This document shows positions 35,685 to 44,497 of a DNA stretch of 64,000 nucleotides, piece after piece. This DNA comes from G963676205 sp964342525 (GTDB lineage: Bacteria; Campylobacterota; Campylobacteria; Campylobacterales; Arcobacteraceae): assembly GCA_964342525.1 (NCBI GenBank), contig CAYFGQ010000013.1, forward strand, positions 1 through 64,000, read 5' to 3'. The position numbers and the translations under genes are program-made. Below the pieces are notes generated by a model, which saw only the letters and a list, made by a program, of their open reading frames with translations, did no database searches and had not been told where the DNA came from. Each line of letters opens with the position of its first letter. Position 1 is the stretch's first letter.

Positions 35685-36462
35685 TAATTTTTACCCTTTC
35701 GTATAGAAGGTTATACAAAGAGGAATCTAACTCATGAGGTCTAATTGTTTCTTTTATTTCTAGTTGCTCAAATATAGAAGATAAAACTTTTTTATCATAT
35801 TTTGATGATAGATTTTTTTTCAGCATTTTTCTAGGTTGTGAAAAACAGGCTTTTAAAAAATTCTTGAAATCATCATCTAATGATTTGTTCATATCTTTTT
35901 TAATAAAAAGAATTGATGAAGTTACTTTTGGGGGTGGATCAAATGATTCTGGAGGTACATCAAATAAAACTTTTGTTTCACGTGAAACCAGATCGGCAAT
36001 AACAGCAAGAGATGAATAGTTTTTATTCATTGGCTCTGCTGCAAACTTCTCTGCAACCTCTTTTTGAATCATTACTAATATCGATTCACAATTAGTATCT
36101 TCAATAGCTCTTAATATTATATTTGTAGCTATATAATATGGTAAGTTTGCAATTAGATCATATTTACCATCATATAAACTATTTTGATGATCCCATTTCT
36201 CTAGCACGTCACCTAGAACTATAGAAAGGTTTTCATCTTTTATTTGATCTGCAAATTGCTCTTGCAATATTTCATACAGATCAGTATCTACCTCATAAGC
36301 AGTTACCTTATTGTACTTGACTAAATGTTTTGTCAAATCACCTAAGCCAGGCCCAATCTCTACAACATGATTGTCGTTGTTGGGAATCGCTTCGATGATC
36401 CTATGAACTACGTGTTCATCTTTTAAAAAGTTTTGTCCAAATTTCTTTTTTGCTATAACCAT
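35647..36462 (-). CDS. rsmA: 16S rRNA dimethyladenosine transferase
   Basis: A 271-residue KsgA/RsmA enzyme that dimethylates two adenosines near the 3' end of 16S rRNA. Motifs: KKFGQNFLKDEHVVHRI, the SAM motif EIGPGLGDLTKHL, and the catalytic NLPYYIATNI near 115. The C-terminal tail after KINGRD is read within the 38-base overlap with rnj. The gene carries an almost exact parS site (35974-35989). Confidence 0.97.
   Translation of the reverse strand: MVIAKKKFGQNFLKDEHVVHRIIEAIPNNDNHVVEIGPGLGDLTKHLVKYNKVTAYEVDTDLYEILQEQFADQIKDENLSIVLGDVLEKWDHQNSLYDGKYDLIANLPYYIATNIILRAIEDTNCESILVMIQKEVAEKFAAEPMNKNYSSLAVIADLVSRETKVLFDVPPESFDPPPKVTSSILFIKKDMNKSLDDDFKNFLKACFSQPRKMLKKNLSSKYDKKVLSSIFEQLEIKETIRPHELDSSLYNLLYERVKINGRDTSGNSRSS
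35974..35989. other. parS-like centromere site 2 (inside rsmA)
   Basis: TGTTTCACGTGAAACC matches the classical parS in 15 of 16 bases; the 14-base core GTTTCACGTGAAAC is perfect. It is the best match of the four sites. Confidence 0.8.
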
Positions 36463-36515
36463 AAGAACATAGATTATATATGATATTAACTTAGTATTTG
36501 ATAAGATTTCACAAA

Positions 36516-36550
36516 ATAGTGAATAATGAATAGTGAATAGTGAATAATTG
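36516..36550. repeat. Tandem heptamer repeat upstream of hisF
   Basis: Five copies of a 7-base unit in a row: ATAGTGA, ATAATGA, ATAGTGA, ATAGTGA, ATAATTG. It lies between the divergent rsmA and hisF starts, about 60 bases before hisF. Such short repeats can change copy number by slippage and shift promoter spacing. Confidence 0.8.
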
Positions 36551-36609
36551 GTAATACTTTAACTAATATTTTTTATTTTATATATATTATTTTTTAGGAA
36601 TAAAAATCA

Positions 36610-37374
36610 ATGAGTTATTTTGCAAAAAGAATAATTCCATGTTTAGATGTGGATAATGGTAGAGTTGTTAAGGGTGTAAATTTTGTTGGATTGCGTGATG
36701 CGGGTGATCCTGTAGAAGTTGCAAAAAGATACAATAATGAAGGTGCCGATGAGATCACTTTTTTAGATATTGGTGCATCCCATGAAGGTAGAGATACTAT
36801 TGTTGATGTGGTAAAAAAAGTAGCTGAGCAAGTATTTATTCCACTAACAGTTGGTGGTGGGATTAGAAAGCTTGAAGATATCTACAATTTACTTAACGTA
36901 GGGTGCGATAAGGTTAGTATAAATTCTAGTGCCGTTGTAAATCCAGATTTTATCAATCAAGGTGCTAAAAGATTTGGATCTCAATGTATCGTTGTAGCGA
37001 TAGATGTAAAAAAAGTAGCTGATGGATCATATCACGTTTTTGTTAAAGGTGGTAGAGAAGATACAGGACTTGATGCAGTTGAGTGGGCAAAGGAAGTTTA
37101 TAGTCGTGGAGCTGGTGAAATACTTCTAACATCTATGGATACAGATGGAGCAAAAACTGGGTTTGAGCTTGATATCACTTCACAAATTTCATCTGTAGTT
37201 GATATACCTGTTATTGCAAGTGGTGGAGCAGGAACTATGGAGCACATGAAAGATGCATTTACAAAAGGTGGTGCAGAAGCTGCACTTGCTGCTTCAATTT
37301 TCCACTTTAAAGAGATAGATATCATGGATCTAAAAAGATATCTTGATAAGAATGGAATTCCTGTAAGATTATAA
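36610..37374 (+). CDS. hisF: Imidazole glycerol phosphate synthase subunit HisF
   Basis: A 254-residue TIM barrel that joins PRFAR and ammonia (from HisH) to make imidazole glycerol phosphate in histidine synthesis. Catalytic Asp11 (CLDVDNGRVVKG) and Asp in AIDVKKV near 131 are present, with GGGIRKLEDI and ASGGAGTMEHMKDA. Length is normal. No other his genes are adjacent. AGGAA lies 11 bases before the ATG. The upstream region contains the heptamer repeat. Confidence 0.98.
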   Translation: MSYFAKRIIPCLDVDNGRVVKGVNFVGLRDAGDPVEVAKRYNNEGADEITFLDIGASHEGRDTIVDVVKKVAEQVFIPLTVGGGIRKLEDIYNLLNVGCDKVSINSSAVVNPDFINQGAKRFGSQCIVVAIDVKKVADGSYHVFVKGGREDTGLDAVEWAKEVYSRGAGEILLTSMDTDGAKTGFELDITSQISSVVDIPVIASGGAGTMEHMKDAFTKGGAEAALAASIFHFKEIDIMDLKRYLDKNGIPVRL

Positions 37375-37789
37375 TTCATATTTTAATTTAAAAATTTATT
37401 TATAGATCTTATTTAGAGTAGTTAAATAAAATATTTTTCTACTCTAGATTTTGAATCTTTCAACTTTAATATGTAGAAAGATTTTATAATTTTTTCATCA
37501 AAATTTATTCAAATATTTGTACTACCCTACTTCTTAATTTAAAGTCCATATTCTCCTCTTTAATAAAGTGTTTTATTTTATATTTTCCTATTAAAAGCTT
37601 ATTAAACTTAGATATCTAGATTTTCATATAAAGTAGATAAAGATAAAAACAACTAGATATAAATTACTTTTTATTTATTAAAATCTTTAAAGAAAATTTA
37701 TATGTAAAGCTACAGAATTTAAGTTAGCCACCTATAATCTAATTTTGATATAATTCAAACATATAAAAATCTAAATTTTAGGAGTACAA
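37375..37789. other. Intergenic region between hisF and the nucleoside phosphorylase-like gene
   Basis: A 415-base A/T-rich gap without coding potential. Near its end TATAAT (37748-37753) and AGGAG (close to ATG 37790) give a plausible promoter and ribosome site for the next gene. No convincing terminator for hisF and no repeat was seen. Confidence 0.5.
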
Positions 37790-38329
37790 ATGATACTTTG
37801 TGCAGGTAGAAATGAAACTTTTTCTTTTGCTCACCCAATTGGTGTAGGACTAATAGAAACAGCAATAAATTTAACTAGAGTATGTTTATTTGATAAACCA
37901 GACTTTTTACTTTTTATAGGTACGGCAGGATCATATACAAAAGATTTAAAACCTTTTGATATAGTTGAGTCAGCTACATCATCAAATATTGAACTATCTT
38001 TTTTCAATAATGACTCATACACTCCCCTTGATAATGTTTTAAATTCACAGACAAAAATGGTGGAAAATCAGACAATTGTAAACTCATCAAATTATATATC
38101 TACAAATTTTGATCTTACACAAAACTATTTAAAACATAATATCAAAATAGAAAATATGGAGTTTTATTCTTTACTTCAAGTGGCTAAAGAGTTTGATATT
38201 GAGATTGGTGGTATTTTTATCATTACTAATTATACGGATGAAAATGCACATGATGACTTTATGAAAAATCATAAAGAAGCAATGAGTAGATTGACTCAGT
38301 ATTTAGTTGAGAAGAAGATAATTAAGTGA
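37790..38329 (+). CDS. Short nucleoside phosphorylase-I family protein
   Basis: A 179-residue protein resembling purine nucleoside phosphorylase/MTA nucleosidase enzymes: LLFIGTAGSYTKDLKPFDIVESATSSNIE matches the GTAG...DIV core, and IENMEFYSLLQVAKE the MExxS/VA segment. It is about 50-60 residues shorter than typical members (230-240) but appears complete, with a good AGGAG site. Probably a purine salvage enzyme; substrate uncertain. Confidence 0.75.
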   Translation: MILCAGRNETFSFAHPIGVGLIETAINLTRVCLFDKPDFLLFIGTAGSYTKDLKPFDIVESATSSNIELSFFNNDSYTPLDNVLNSQTKMVENQTIVNSSNYISTNFDLTQNYLKHNIKIENMEFYSLLQVAKEFDIEIGGIFIITNYTDENAHDDFMKNHKEAMSRLTQYLVEKKIIK

Positions 38330-38332
38330 TTT

Positions 38333-38661
38333 GGTTAGTAGGTTAGTAGGTTTTGGGCGAGCTTTTTAGCTTAGGTCATTAGATAAATACTAATATAGCA
38401 ATATTAATTACTTATTAACCAAAATGTTTCACATGAAACAGTTACAATAAATACAATTATTATATAGTGGTATGATTTCTTCTATTGAAATAATCTGTAT
38501 ATTTTTTTAATGGAAGCTTATTTCAATAAAAGAAATAAATTTTATTGTATTAAACGATAGTTTTATTGTTGTGGCTTTTGTTCTTTTGCTAGTAGAAATT
38601 TTGCAAGAGTAAAATTGCATTAAGCCGTAAGGCAACCTACTAACTTATTAACCTACCAACC
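38333..38661. repeat. Imperfect inverted repeat enclosing a parS-bearing intergenic segment
   Basis: The left arm GGTTAGTAGGTTAGTAGGTT (38333-38352) pairs in 18 of 20 positions with the right arm AACCTACTAACTTATTAACC (38634-38653), and the right side continues TACCAACC. Next to the right arm is GCCGTAAGGC (38624-38633). The 280 bases inside contain one parS-like site and no open frame. It lies in the 359-base gap before the AAA ATPase gene; the rest of the gap holds the second parS. It could be a remnant of a small repeat element. Confidence 0.7.
38425..38440. other. parS-like centromere site 3 (intergenic)
   Basis: TGTTTCACATGAAACA, a perfect arm-to-arm palindrome around CA/AT, differs from classical parS in one central base. 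It is one of two identical copies 241 bases apart. Confidence 0.75.
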
Positions 38662-38665
38662 AGAA

Positions 38666-38681
38666 TGTTTCACATGAAACA
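38666..38681. other. parS-like centromere site 4 (intergenic)
   Basis: The same 16 bases as site 3, here inside a longer symmetry: AGAA before and TTCT after extend the palindrome to 24 bases. It ends just before the AAA ATPase stop codon (38689). Confidence 0.78.
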
Positions 38682-38688
38682 TTCTGTC

Positions 38689-40428
38689 TTACGATAAAAA
38701 CCCTACAGATTTATCAGAATCAAACATAGACTTTTTCTCTTTCTCTATTTGATCTATAAATGTTTTTGTGTTAAATATTGGTTCATCTTTTACAGCCATT
38801 TCATAGGCTGTATTTTTTATGATCATCTCAATTTGTCCACCTGTTAGATTATGTTCAGATAATTTATCAAAATTTAAATCATCTGAGATTGGTAATTTTT
38901 CTGGAAGTAAAGTTTTCCATAATGTTACTCTTTGCTCTTTGTTTGGTTTTTCAAATTCTATTTTATAGTTGAATCTTCTTGAAAATGCTTTATCAATATT
39001 TTCAAGTAGATTTGTTGTAGCTATTAAGATTCCATCAAATCTTTCTATTTGCTCTAAGAAGATATTTTGCATTTGATTGTGCATTTTATCACTTCCACTC
39101 ATGGCATCTGTTGATCTTGAGCTTAAAAATTGATCTGCTTCATTTAAAAGTAAGATAGGTTCACTCTTTGACTTTTCTACAAGTTCTTTATATTTATCAA
39201 AAATACCTCTAACATTTTTTTCACTCTCTCCTACATACATGGAAAGGATTTTACTACAATCAAAACTTATGATATCTTTTTTAAGTGAATTAGCTAAAGC
39301 TAATGAGGTGATAGTTTTACCAGTTCCAGCTGCACCGTAAAAAATGATCTTTGAATCGATCCCTTTTCTTTTATCTTTTATACCCCATTTTTTTAAACGG
39401 CTTATTACATTTCTATCCATTTGTGAAATAAGAGTATTTAAAACTTCTCTTGTTTTTGGATTTAAAACTATTTCATCTAAAGATCTTTTTGTACTAACTA
39501 ATTCAAAGGTATTTTGTTCTTCAATTAATTTATCTAGTTTAACTTTTCTTTTTCTAGTTTGTTTTTTTACTGGGTGGGAGATTTTATAAAGTATCTCATC
39601 TGGGATATAAAAGTTTCTAGTGATTCCACCAAAAGGTGTAAGCATTTCATCATAATCTAAAAGATTGTTTGAAAGGAGTTTCGAGTTTTCTTCAAGTAAA
39701 GATCTATGTTTGATCTTCTCATAATCATCATTTGAAATCAAGTTGATTAAAGAGTTCATATCACGAAACTGCTCGTCTCCACCTGCATATTCTTCTTTTA
39801 ATAAAGTCAAGAATATCATCTGTTCTTTATCACTTAAATCATGTTCTTTAAAGAAGCTTTCAATCATAATACCTGTATCTGTTACTGCTACTCTTTCTTT
39901 GATTCTATTATCAAGAAGCATCAATTTTGATTTTAGTCTATTAGCATTTGGTGAACTATCATCAAAATTGTGTTTGATCACATTTAGTTTTTGAGCAAGA
40001 TCTATTTTAAAAAATTGATCTTGCAGATATTCAAGGTGATCATTATATTGTGTGATATCAGGAAGTACAAATTCTAGATTGCCCTCTTCTAGAAGTTTTA
40101 AAAATGAGATACTTAATGAAACAGATGTATTTATCAGTTCTAGATTTGATATTTCATTTAGTTTTATATGGTGAAAATTGTTTCCTACAATCCATCCAAG
40201 TTCAAGTAGATTTTTAATAAGAAAGATTTTATCTATATGTTCATAGTTTTTAGTATCATAAAACTCTGCTAAGATATCCACAACCATAAGATTATCATTT
40301 CCAACAATATATTGTTTTGTCATATATTGAAGTAATTTAGCTTCATCAAGATCACATTTTAATTGTAAATATATCTCTAGTGATTCAAGTTTGTCAGTTT
40401 TGATAAACTCTAAGATACTTTTTGACAT
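38689..40428 (-). CDS. AAA-family ATPase
   Basis: A 579-residue protein. Residues 1-340 are helical and not recognised. The C-terminal AAA domain has Walker A GAAGTGKT (365-372), a pore-loop-like MYVGESEKN (398-405), and Walker B ILLLNEAD, with Asn429 in place of the usual Asp but Glu430 kept. An arginine finger-like SRRFNYKIEF follows. The N-E-A-D form occurs in some bacterial AAA proteins that remodel partners. It directly abuts nfo (no gap) and ends at a parS site. Possibly a chaperone-like ATPase; substrate unknown. Confidence 0.85.
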   Translation of the reverse strand: MSKSILEFIKTDKLESLEIYLQLKCDLDEAKLLQYMTKQYIVGNDNLMVVDILAEFYDTKNYEHIDKIFLIKNLLELGWIVGNNFHHIKLNEISNLELINTSVSLSISFLKLLEEGNLEFVLPDITQYNDHLEYLQDQFFKIDLAQKLNVIKHNFDDSSPNANRLKSKLMLLDNRIKERVAVTDTGIMIESFFKEHDLSDKEQMIFLTLLKEEYAGGDEQFRDMNSLINLISNDDYEKIKHRSLLEENSKLLSNNLLDYDEMLTPFGGITRNFYIPDEILYKISHPVKKQTRKRKVKLDKLIEEQNTFELVSTKRSLDEIVLNPKTREVLNTLISQMDRNVISRLKKWGIKDKRKGIDSKIIFYGAAGTGKTITSLALANSLKKDIISFDCSKILSMYVGESEKNVRGIFDKYKELVEKSKSEPILLLNEADQFLSSRSTDAMSGSDKMHNQMQNIFLEQIERFDGILIATTNLLENIDKAFSRRFNYKIEFEKPNKEQRVTLWKTLLPEKLPISDDLNFDKLSEHNLTGGQIEMIIKNTAYEMAVKDEPIFNTKTFIDQIEKEKKSMFDSDKSVGFLS

Positions 40429-41313
40429 CTATTTACCCACAAGATTATACATATCTTTAATCTCTTGAGACCAGATAGTTTCATCTATGGTTTCAAGTAC
40501 TAAAGGTATATCATCCATTCTAGGATCATTCATAATATATGAAAAAGCATCCCAACCAATTTCACCCTCACCTAAAGAATGATGTCTATCTACTCTAGAA
40601 CCTAATGGTGGTTTAGAATCATTTATATGCATCCCTTTTAAAAACTCAGATCCAACGATCTTATCAAAATCACTCCAAGTTTTATCGTATGCCTCACGTG
40701 TTCTAATATCATATCCAGCTGTAAACATATGACAGGTATCAATACAAACACCTACCCTACTTTTATCTTCAACCTTATCAATGATATGGGCTAGGTGTTC
40801 AAACTTATATCCTAGGTTTGTTCCTTGTCCTGCTGTATTTTCTATAACTGCACAAACTCCATCTGTTTTATCTAAAGCAATATTGATTGATTCTGCAATT
40901 ACATCTAGACACTCTAATTCTGCTCCATAAATAAGGTCATCATAATTCTCTGCTCTTTTAGAGAATTTTTGAAGGTGACTTCCCGGATGAAAATTTAATC
41001 TATCTAGACCAAGTATTTCACATCTTTGCATCTCATCAATAAAAGCATTTCTACTTTTTATAAGTTTTTCCTCTTCTGGGTGTCCTAGGTTAATCAGATA
41101 AGAATCGTGAGGTAAGATATGTTTTGGCTCAATTCCACTCTCTTCTAAGTTTTTAAACCAAAGATCTAAGGTTTTATTATCAAAAGGTTTTGCTTCCCAT
41201 CTTTTTTGATTTTTTGTAAATAATGCAAAAGCTTTTGCTCCAATTTCTACTGCGTTTAATGGGGCATTAAAAACACCACCTGTAGCACTTACATGTGCAC
41301 CAACGTATTTCAT
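40429..41313 (-). CDS. nfo: Endonuclease IV (AP endonuclease)
   Basis: A 294-residue Zn-dependent endonuclease IV that incises at abasic sites in base excision repair. It starts MKYVGAHVSATGGVFNAP. Metal ligands are visible in NFHPGSH, IENTAGQGTN, GVCIDTCHMFTAGYD, and HINDSKPPLGSRVDRHHSLGEGEIG. Length is typical. It is followed without a gap by the AAA ATPase gene. Confidence 0.98.
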   Translation of the reverse strand: MKYVGAHVSATGGVFNAPLNAVEIGAKAFALFTKNQKRWEAKPFDNKTLDLWFKNLEESGIEPKHILPHDSYLINLGHPEEEKLIKSRNAFIDEMQRCEILGLDRLNFHPGSHLQKFSKRAENYDDLIYGAELECLDVIAESINIALDKTDGVCAVIENTAGQGTNLGYKFEHLAHIIDKVEDKSRVGVCIDTCHMFTAGYDIRTREAYDKTWSDFDKIVGSEFLKGMHINDSKPPLGSRVDRHHSLGEGEIGWDAFSYIMNDPRMDDIPLVLETIDETIWSQEIKDMYNLVGK

Positions 41314-41725
41314 TTCATTTCCTATTTAAAAGTAAATCCAAAAGTTCCATTTTTAGAGATACCTTGATTGATTTTGAAAAAAATCATACAAAAATACATC
41401 TTTAAAGCAAATTACTCTAATTTATTAATAGTGGAACTAAATATGTATAAGAAAAAGAGAATGAAAAGTTTTTCTTATATTACAAAAGGTGACAAATTAT
41501 TTTAAATTAATAAATTTTTTTTGTATTTTTTAAGGTATAAAACTATAAAAAACTTTCTTGAAGTACCATAAAACCGACAGTTATTAAAAGTTTTAAAAAT
41601 ATTGATAATATATGTTTTACTTATATTTCAATTAAGATTTTTTCTGCTACAATATTGGCTTTTTAAAACAGACTAACATTCATCGAAGAAAAGAGATAGG
41701 AAAAAACAGCACAGAGAGGAACCCT
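41314..41725. other. Divergent intergenic region between nfo and the NADH dehydrogenase-like gene
   Basis: A 412-base A/T-rich gap. Close to its right end TACAAT near 41648 could be a -10 box, and AGAGAGGA sits 5 bases before ATG 41726. The leader downstream of the promoter is about 65 bases and purine-rich. I see no ORF above about 20 codons, no riboswitch and no repeat. Confidence 0.45.
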
Positions 41726-42925
41726 ATGGATAAAGTTGTAATTATAGGTGGTGGATATGCAGGAATATATGCACTTAGAGAACTAGTAAAAGAAAAAAAT
41801 ATCAAGATCACATTAATTGATAAACACACTTATCATAATCTTCAACCTGAGGTTTATGATTTAATCGCAAACAAATCAAATATGGCAGATGTAACAGTAG
41901 ATTTAACTACTCTATGTTTAGGTTTTAATCACCCATATTTAGAATTCAAAAATCTAAAAGTAAGACAAATTGATCAAGAGAAGAAAAAAATCTATACAGA
42001 AGAAAAAGAGATAGTAGATTTTGATTATCTTGTAATGGCTGCAGGAACAAGAACATTTTTCCCACCAGTTGTATCTGGACTTAATAATGCAGATGATATT
42101 AAAAAACTTCACAATGCTATTTTCTTTAAACAAAAGTTTGAAACAGAATTATTTAAAAAGATTAGAGATGAAGCTAGAGCATGTGCACAAACTCATATTG
42201 TTGTAGTTGGTGCAGGTCTTTCAGGAGTTGAGATTGCTGCAGAGATGGCATATAACTCAAGAAAATTCTTTGAAAGAGGAAACTTCTCATGTGATAATAT
42301 TGATATTTCACTTATTAGTAGTTCTGATACAATTTTACCAGGACTTACACCTGAGCTTATTAGAATCTCACACAATAGATTAAAATCTCTAGGGATTAAT
42401 GTAATCACAAATACAAAACTTCAAAAATGTGAAGATGAATATGCTCACCTTTCAAATGGTACAAAAATTCACTACTCTTTCTTAATCTTTACAGGTGGTA
42501 TAGAAGCTTCAACAATTACATCTGAACTTGATGTTGCTAAAAATGGTAGAGGTCAAATTATCGTAAATGAATATATGCAAACTGATAAATATCCAAATAT
42601 TTTTGCTATTGGTGATATGGCTGAGATCAAAAATGATAAGGGTGAGATTATGCCACCAAATGTAACTATTGCTAGACTTACAGGTACAAACTGTGGTAAA
42701 AATATTTTAAATATCATCAAAAAAAGAAAACTAGTTAAATGTAAACCAAAATTAGAAGGTATCCTAATCGCTCTTGGTGGAAAATATGCTGCTGGTAACC
42801 TATATGATTTAGTTCATGTAAAAGGTAGACTTGCATATGAGATTAAACACCATGTATTTAAATCTTATAGAGCTCCACTATTAAAGCTTATCAAAGCTGG
42901 ATATAATAAACTTAAAAAATCATAG
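41726..42925 (+). CDS. Type II NADH dehydrogenase-like flavoprotein
   Basis: A 399-residue pyridine nucleotide-disulfide oxidoreductase of the NDH-2 type. The FAD site is VVIIGGGYAGIYAL (4-17), the NAD site VVVGAGLSGVEIAAE near 155-169, and NIFAIGDMAE near 290 completes FAD binding. The C-terminal basic amphipathic region (YEIKHHVFKSYRAPLLKLIK) could anchor it to the membrane. NDH-2 passes electrons from NADH to quinone without proton pumping; sulfide:quinone reductase is less likely, as the paired Cys are missing. Strong ribosome site. Confidence 0.88.
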   Translation: MDKVVIIGGGYAGIYALRELVKEKNIKITLIDKHTYHNLQPEVYDLIANKSNMADVTVDLTTLCLGFNHPYLEFKNLKVRQIDQEKKKIYTEEKEIVDFDYLVMAAGTRTFFPPVVSGLNNADDIKKLHNAIFFKQKFETELFKKIRDEARACAQTHIVVVGAGLSGVEIAAEMAYNSRKFFERGNFSCDNIDISLISSSDTILPGLTPELIRISHNRLKSLGINVITNTKLQKCEDEYAHLSNGTKIHYSFLIFTGGIEASTITSELDVAKNGRGQIIVNEYMQTDKYPNIFAIGDMAEIKNDKGEIMPPNVTIARLTGTNCGKNILNIIKKRKLVKCKPKLEGILIALGGKYAAGNLYDLVHVKGRLAYEIKHHVFKSYRAPLLKLIKAGYNKLKKS

Positions 42926-42946
42926 AAGACTTTAGTCTTTTATGAT
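42919..42946. terminator. Convergent hairpin between ndh-like and lipoprotein genes
   Basis: ATCATA-G-AAGACT (42919-42931) pairs with AGTCTT-T-TATGAT (42934-42946), 13 bp including one G-U, with a 2-base gap. It overlaps both stop-codon regions. T runs are weak. Confidence 0.6.
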
Positions 42947-43312
42947 CTTAATTAAAATCCTTTTTTCCCTATCCCTAAAAACAATTTTTTTATCTTCACG
43001 ATCAAAAAGATCTTTTATAAAACTATCTTCATAAGATTCATCTAAAAACTCTTTATTAAATGATTTTAATGATTGGCATTGTAAAGTTCCTTTACAAATA
43101 TTATCTTTGTATATATCTAAACTTAGTATGGTTGTACCAGCGCTTAGTATTTCAACTTTAGTATAATCTTTATATCTAGTGATAAAACCTTTATCATAAT
43201 ATTTCATAGCAGGACTTTTAATTAGGATAGTTGCCGTTGATTTTATTTGGGGTTGTTCTTTAAGACATGCTGTAAATAAAAAAGGGATTAATAAATAAAA
43301 TATAATCTTGAT
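42932..43312 (-). CDS. Lipoprotein apparently starting at a non-canonical ATC codon
   Basis: The reading frame extends upstream of the only ATG (43207) by 35 codons, encoding a clear lipoprotein signal: KIIFYLLIPFLFTAC followed by LKEQPQIKS, with the lipobox Cys near residue 16. The in-frame stop is at 43328-43330. No ATG, GTG or TTG lies between. AAAGGA sits 6 bases before ATC 43312, the position expected of a start codon. So the gene either starts at ATC or has lost its ATG by mutation. The mature part (about 110 residues) is conserved-looking but unrecognised, ending EKRILIKIIKD. Confidence 0.7.
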   Translation of the reverse strand: MKIIFYLLIPFLFTACLKEQPQIKSTATILIKSPAMKYYDKGFITRYKDYTKVEILSAGTTILSLDIYKDNICKGTLQCQSLKSFNKEFLDESYEDSFIKDLFDREDKKIVFRDREKRILIKIIKD

Positions 43313-43423
43313 AGCTAATCCTTTGCTTTAAAAAGTTTTACTATAATACACAAAAATTAATAAAGGGAATCTCTAAAAAATAAATATGTTTTATTTTTTA
43401 TAATTTTCCTCAAAAGGTATAGA

Positions 43424-44497
43424 TTGTTAGTTCATATTTGTTGTGCTGTTGATTCACACTACTTTATAGAAAAAATCATGGAAGAGTATCCCGATGAAAA
43501 AATAGTATGTTTTTTTTACGATCCAAATATTCATCCATATAATGAATATAGATTAAGATATTTAGATGTTGAGTATTCATGTAAAAAATTAGGTATAGAA
43601 TTGATTGAAGGTCCTTATAATCTTGAGCAGTGGCTAAAAAATGTAAAAGGAATGGAGCATGAACCTGAAAAAGGTGATAGATGTACTGTATGTTTTGATG
43701 ATAGACTTGAAGTTAGTGTAAAAAAAGCCTTAGAGCTTGGACATGATAAATTTACAACTACCCTACTCATCTCTCCTAAAAAATCTCAAGATAAACTTGA
43801 AAAGATTGGTGCTGAGTTATCTCAAAAGTATCCTTGTGAATTTATTTTTAAAGATTATAGAAGTGGACAAGGAACACAAATACAAGGTCAAGTGGTAAAA
43901 GAACACTCCTTATATAGACAAAATTATTGTGGCTGTTTATTTGGACTTACACAACAAAGGGATCAACAAGATAAACTTATGGATGAGATGATAAGCCCTA
44001 TTTCCAATCAAATACTACCTGACTCCATAGAAGAAAGACTTGAATTATATCAAAAAAGAAATGAGCTAGAAGAAAATGGAATTCCATATAAGATCATAAA
44101 ACAAAGATTTTTAAACTACAGATTATTAAGTGGAAAAGTAAAATTAGATAAAAAAACCATCCCTTCTTATATACTTTTTTACTCTACCCTACGTAATAAA
44201 AGGATGAACGGTAGAGTTGAATTTGAAAAAGATGGTGTATCTTATTTGAACCGTGATGAAGTAAAATTAGTAAATTTAGAAACGATTAATACATATTTAA
44301 ATACAAATTATAATACAACTAAAGATATGATTTTAAATCCACCAAAGATTGAGAATGAGTTAGCTTTTAGAGAAAAAATTTCTGGGTCTAAATACGATAT
44401 ATCAACAATTGTAATTGTAGATGATATACAAACTGGAAAATATGAGATAGAGATAAATTCAAAACTATATGAAGATGTAAAAGAGGTAATTATATGA
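43424..44497 (+). CDS. queH: Epoxyqueuosine reductase QueH (C-terminally extended)
   Basis: A 357-residue protein. The QueH core (1-200) has LVHICCAVDS (paired Cys6-7), FFYDPNIHPYNEY, GDRCTVCFDDRL, and YRQNYCGCLFG, the Cys sets that bind iron-sulfur and iron. It makes queuosine from epoxyqueuosine in tRNA. The last 150 residues have no recognised motif and exceed common QueH length (about 200-250). The start is TTG 43424 with AAAAGG upstream. It overlaps lpxB by 4 bases (ATGA). Confidence 0.9.
   Translation: MLVHICCAVDSHYFIEKIMEEYPDEKIVCFFYDPNIHPYNEYRLRYLDVEYSCKKLGIELIEGPYNLEQWLKNVKGMEHEPEKGDRCTVCFDDRLEVSVKKALELGHDKFTTTLLISPKKSQDKLEKIGAELSQKYPCEFIFKDYRSGQGTQIQGQVVKEHSLYRQNYCGCLFGLTQQRDQQDKLMDEMISPISNQILPDSIEERLELYQKRNELEENGIPYKIIKQRFLNYRLLSGKVKLDKKTIPSYILFYSTLRNKRMNGRVEFEKDGVSYLNRDEVKLVNLETINTYLNTNYNTTKDMILNPPKIENELAFREKISGSKYDISTIVIVDDIQTGKYEIEINSKLYEDVKEVII

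Noticed and set aside
38333..38661. Insertion sequence bounded by inverted repeats
   Set aside because: No transposase or other open frame lies inside the 280-base interior and no target duplication is visible.
42932..43207. 91-residue version of the lipoprotein gene starting at ATG 43207
   Set aside because: It would drop an intact signal peptide and lipobox that are in the same frame upstream.
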